Shown here in pieces: positions 5,565 through 5,689 of a DNA stretch of 5,689 bases. Position 1 is the first letter of the stretch. Each line of letters begins with the position of its first letter. This DNA comes from an uncultured Collinsella sp. (GTDB taxonomy: Bacteria; Actinomycetota; Coriobacteriia; Coriobacteriales; Coriobacteriaceae). The DNA is taken from NCBI GenBank assembly GCA_900554455.1, contig USHT01000084.1:1-5689 (forward strand). Reading direction: 5' to 3'. Position numbers and translations under genes: made by a program. The notes beneath the pieces were generated by a model. That model did not search any database. It was not told where the DNA came from and was given only the letters and a program-made list of their open reading frames with translations.

Positions 5565-5689
5565 ATGCCAAAGTTCCAGTACGTTAAAACCGGCGACTTC
5601 GAAGCCCCAGCCAGATTCAAAACCAAAGGCGGGGAGGCACTTTCCGGCTTACTTAGCATCATCATCGCGGACGGTCACAAAATACTTTT
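5565..5689 (+). CDS. Start of an unrecognised gene, cut by the window edge
   Basis: The frame begins MPKFQYVKTGDFEAPARF and stays open for 41 codons to the end of the window. AGGA lies six bases before the ATG, and a terminator upstream separates it from the IS, so it looks like the first gene of its own unit. The visible part is mixed charged residues followed by a short hydrophobic stretch (LLSIII) and shows no signal peptide. I do not recognise the family from this fragment. An earlier ATG at 5534 in another frame stops after 17 codons and is not preferred. Confidence 0.65.
   Translation, partial: MPKFQYVKTGDFEAPARFKTKGGEALSGLLSIIIADGHKIL

Overview
The window looks like a piece of a moderately GC-rich actinobacterial chromosome, most plausibly a gut Coriobacteriia member such as Collinsella. 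This rests on the base composition, a large cell-wall-anchored protein with an LAxTG-type sorting signal, and the style of the IS200 transposase. The genus is inference; no rRNA or marker gene is present.

Layout. Positions 1-139 hold a poly-C run at the window edge and no convincing gene. A strong hairpin terminator (about 138-180) closes a long minus-strand gene, 207-4304, for a secreted surface protein of about 1365 residues. That protein has a signal peptide, FG-GAP/VCBS-like calcium-loop motifs, two long stretches of alternating amphipathic beta strands, a fibronectin type III domain, an Ig-like domain, a Pro/Thr/Glu/Lys-rich stalk, an LAGTG sorting motif, a transmembrane helix and a basic tail. 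Its best start is 36 bases inside the longest reading frame, because only that ATG has a ribosome binding site.

Upstream of it, 4335-4588 is non-coding and unusually structured. It has two near-identical CGTGTCTCATTTT boxes, a related third copy at the gene start, and about three imperfect 62-base tandem units whose half-sites (TTTTCCG/CGGAAA and CCCA/TGGG) recur in the same places. This is the least explained part of the window.

From about 4676 to 5413 lies a compact, apparently intact IS200-type element: a single 152-residue Y1/HUH transposase gene on the minus strand (4811-5269), with related hairpins at both ends. A long imperfect stem in its leader pairs the transposase ribosome binding site with an upstream sequence, matching the translational self-repression known for IS200. 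No tnpB accompanies it.

To the right, a plus-strand terminator (5429-5469) has no visible upstream gene. A new plus-strand gene starts at 5565 with a good ribosome binding site and runs off the window. The surface-protein gene, the IS and the right-hand gene appear to be separate transcription units. The IS sits beyond the repeat-rich region and does not disrupt any gene visible here.
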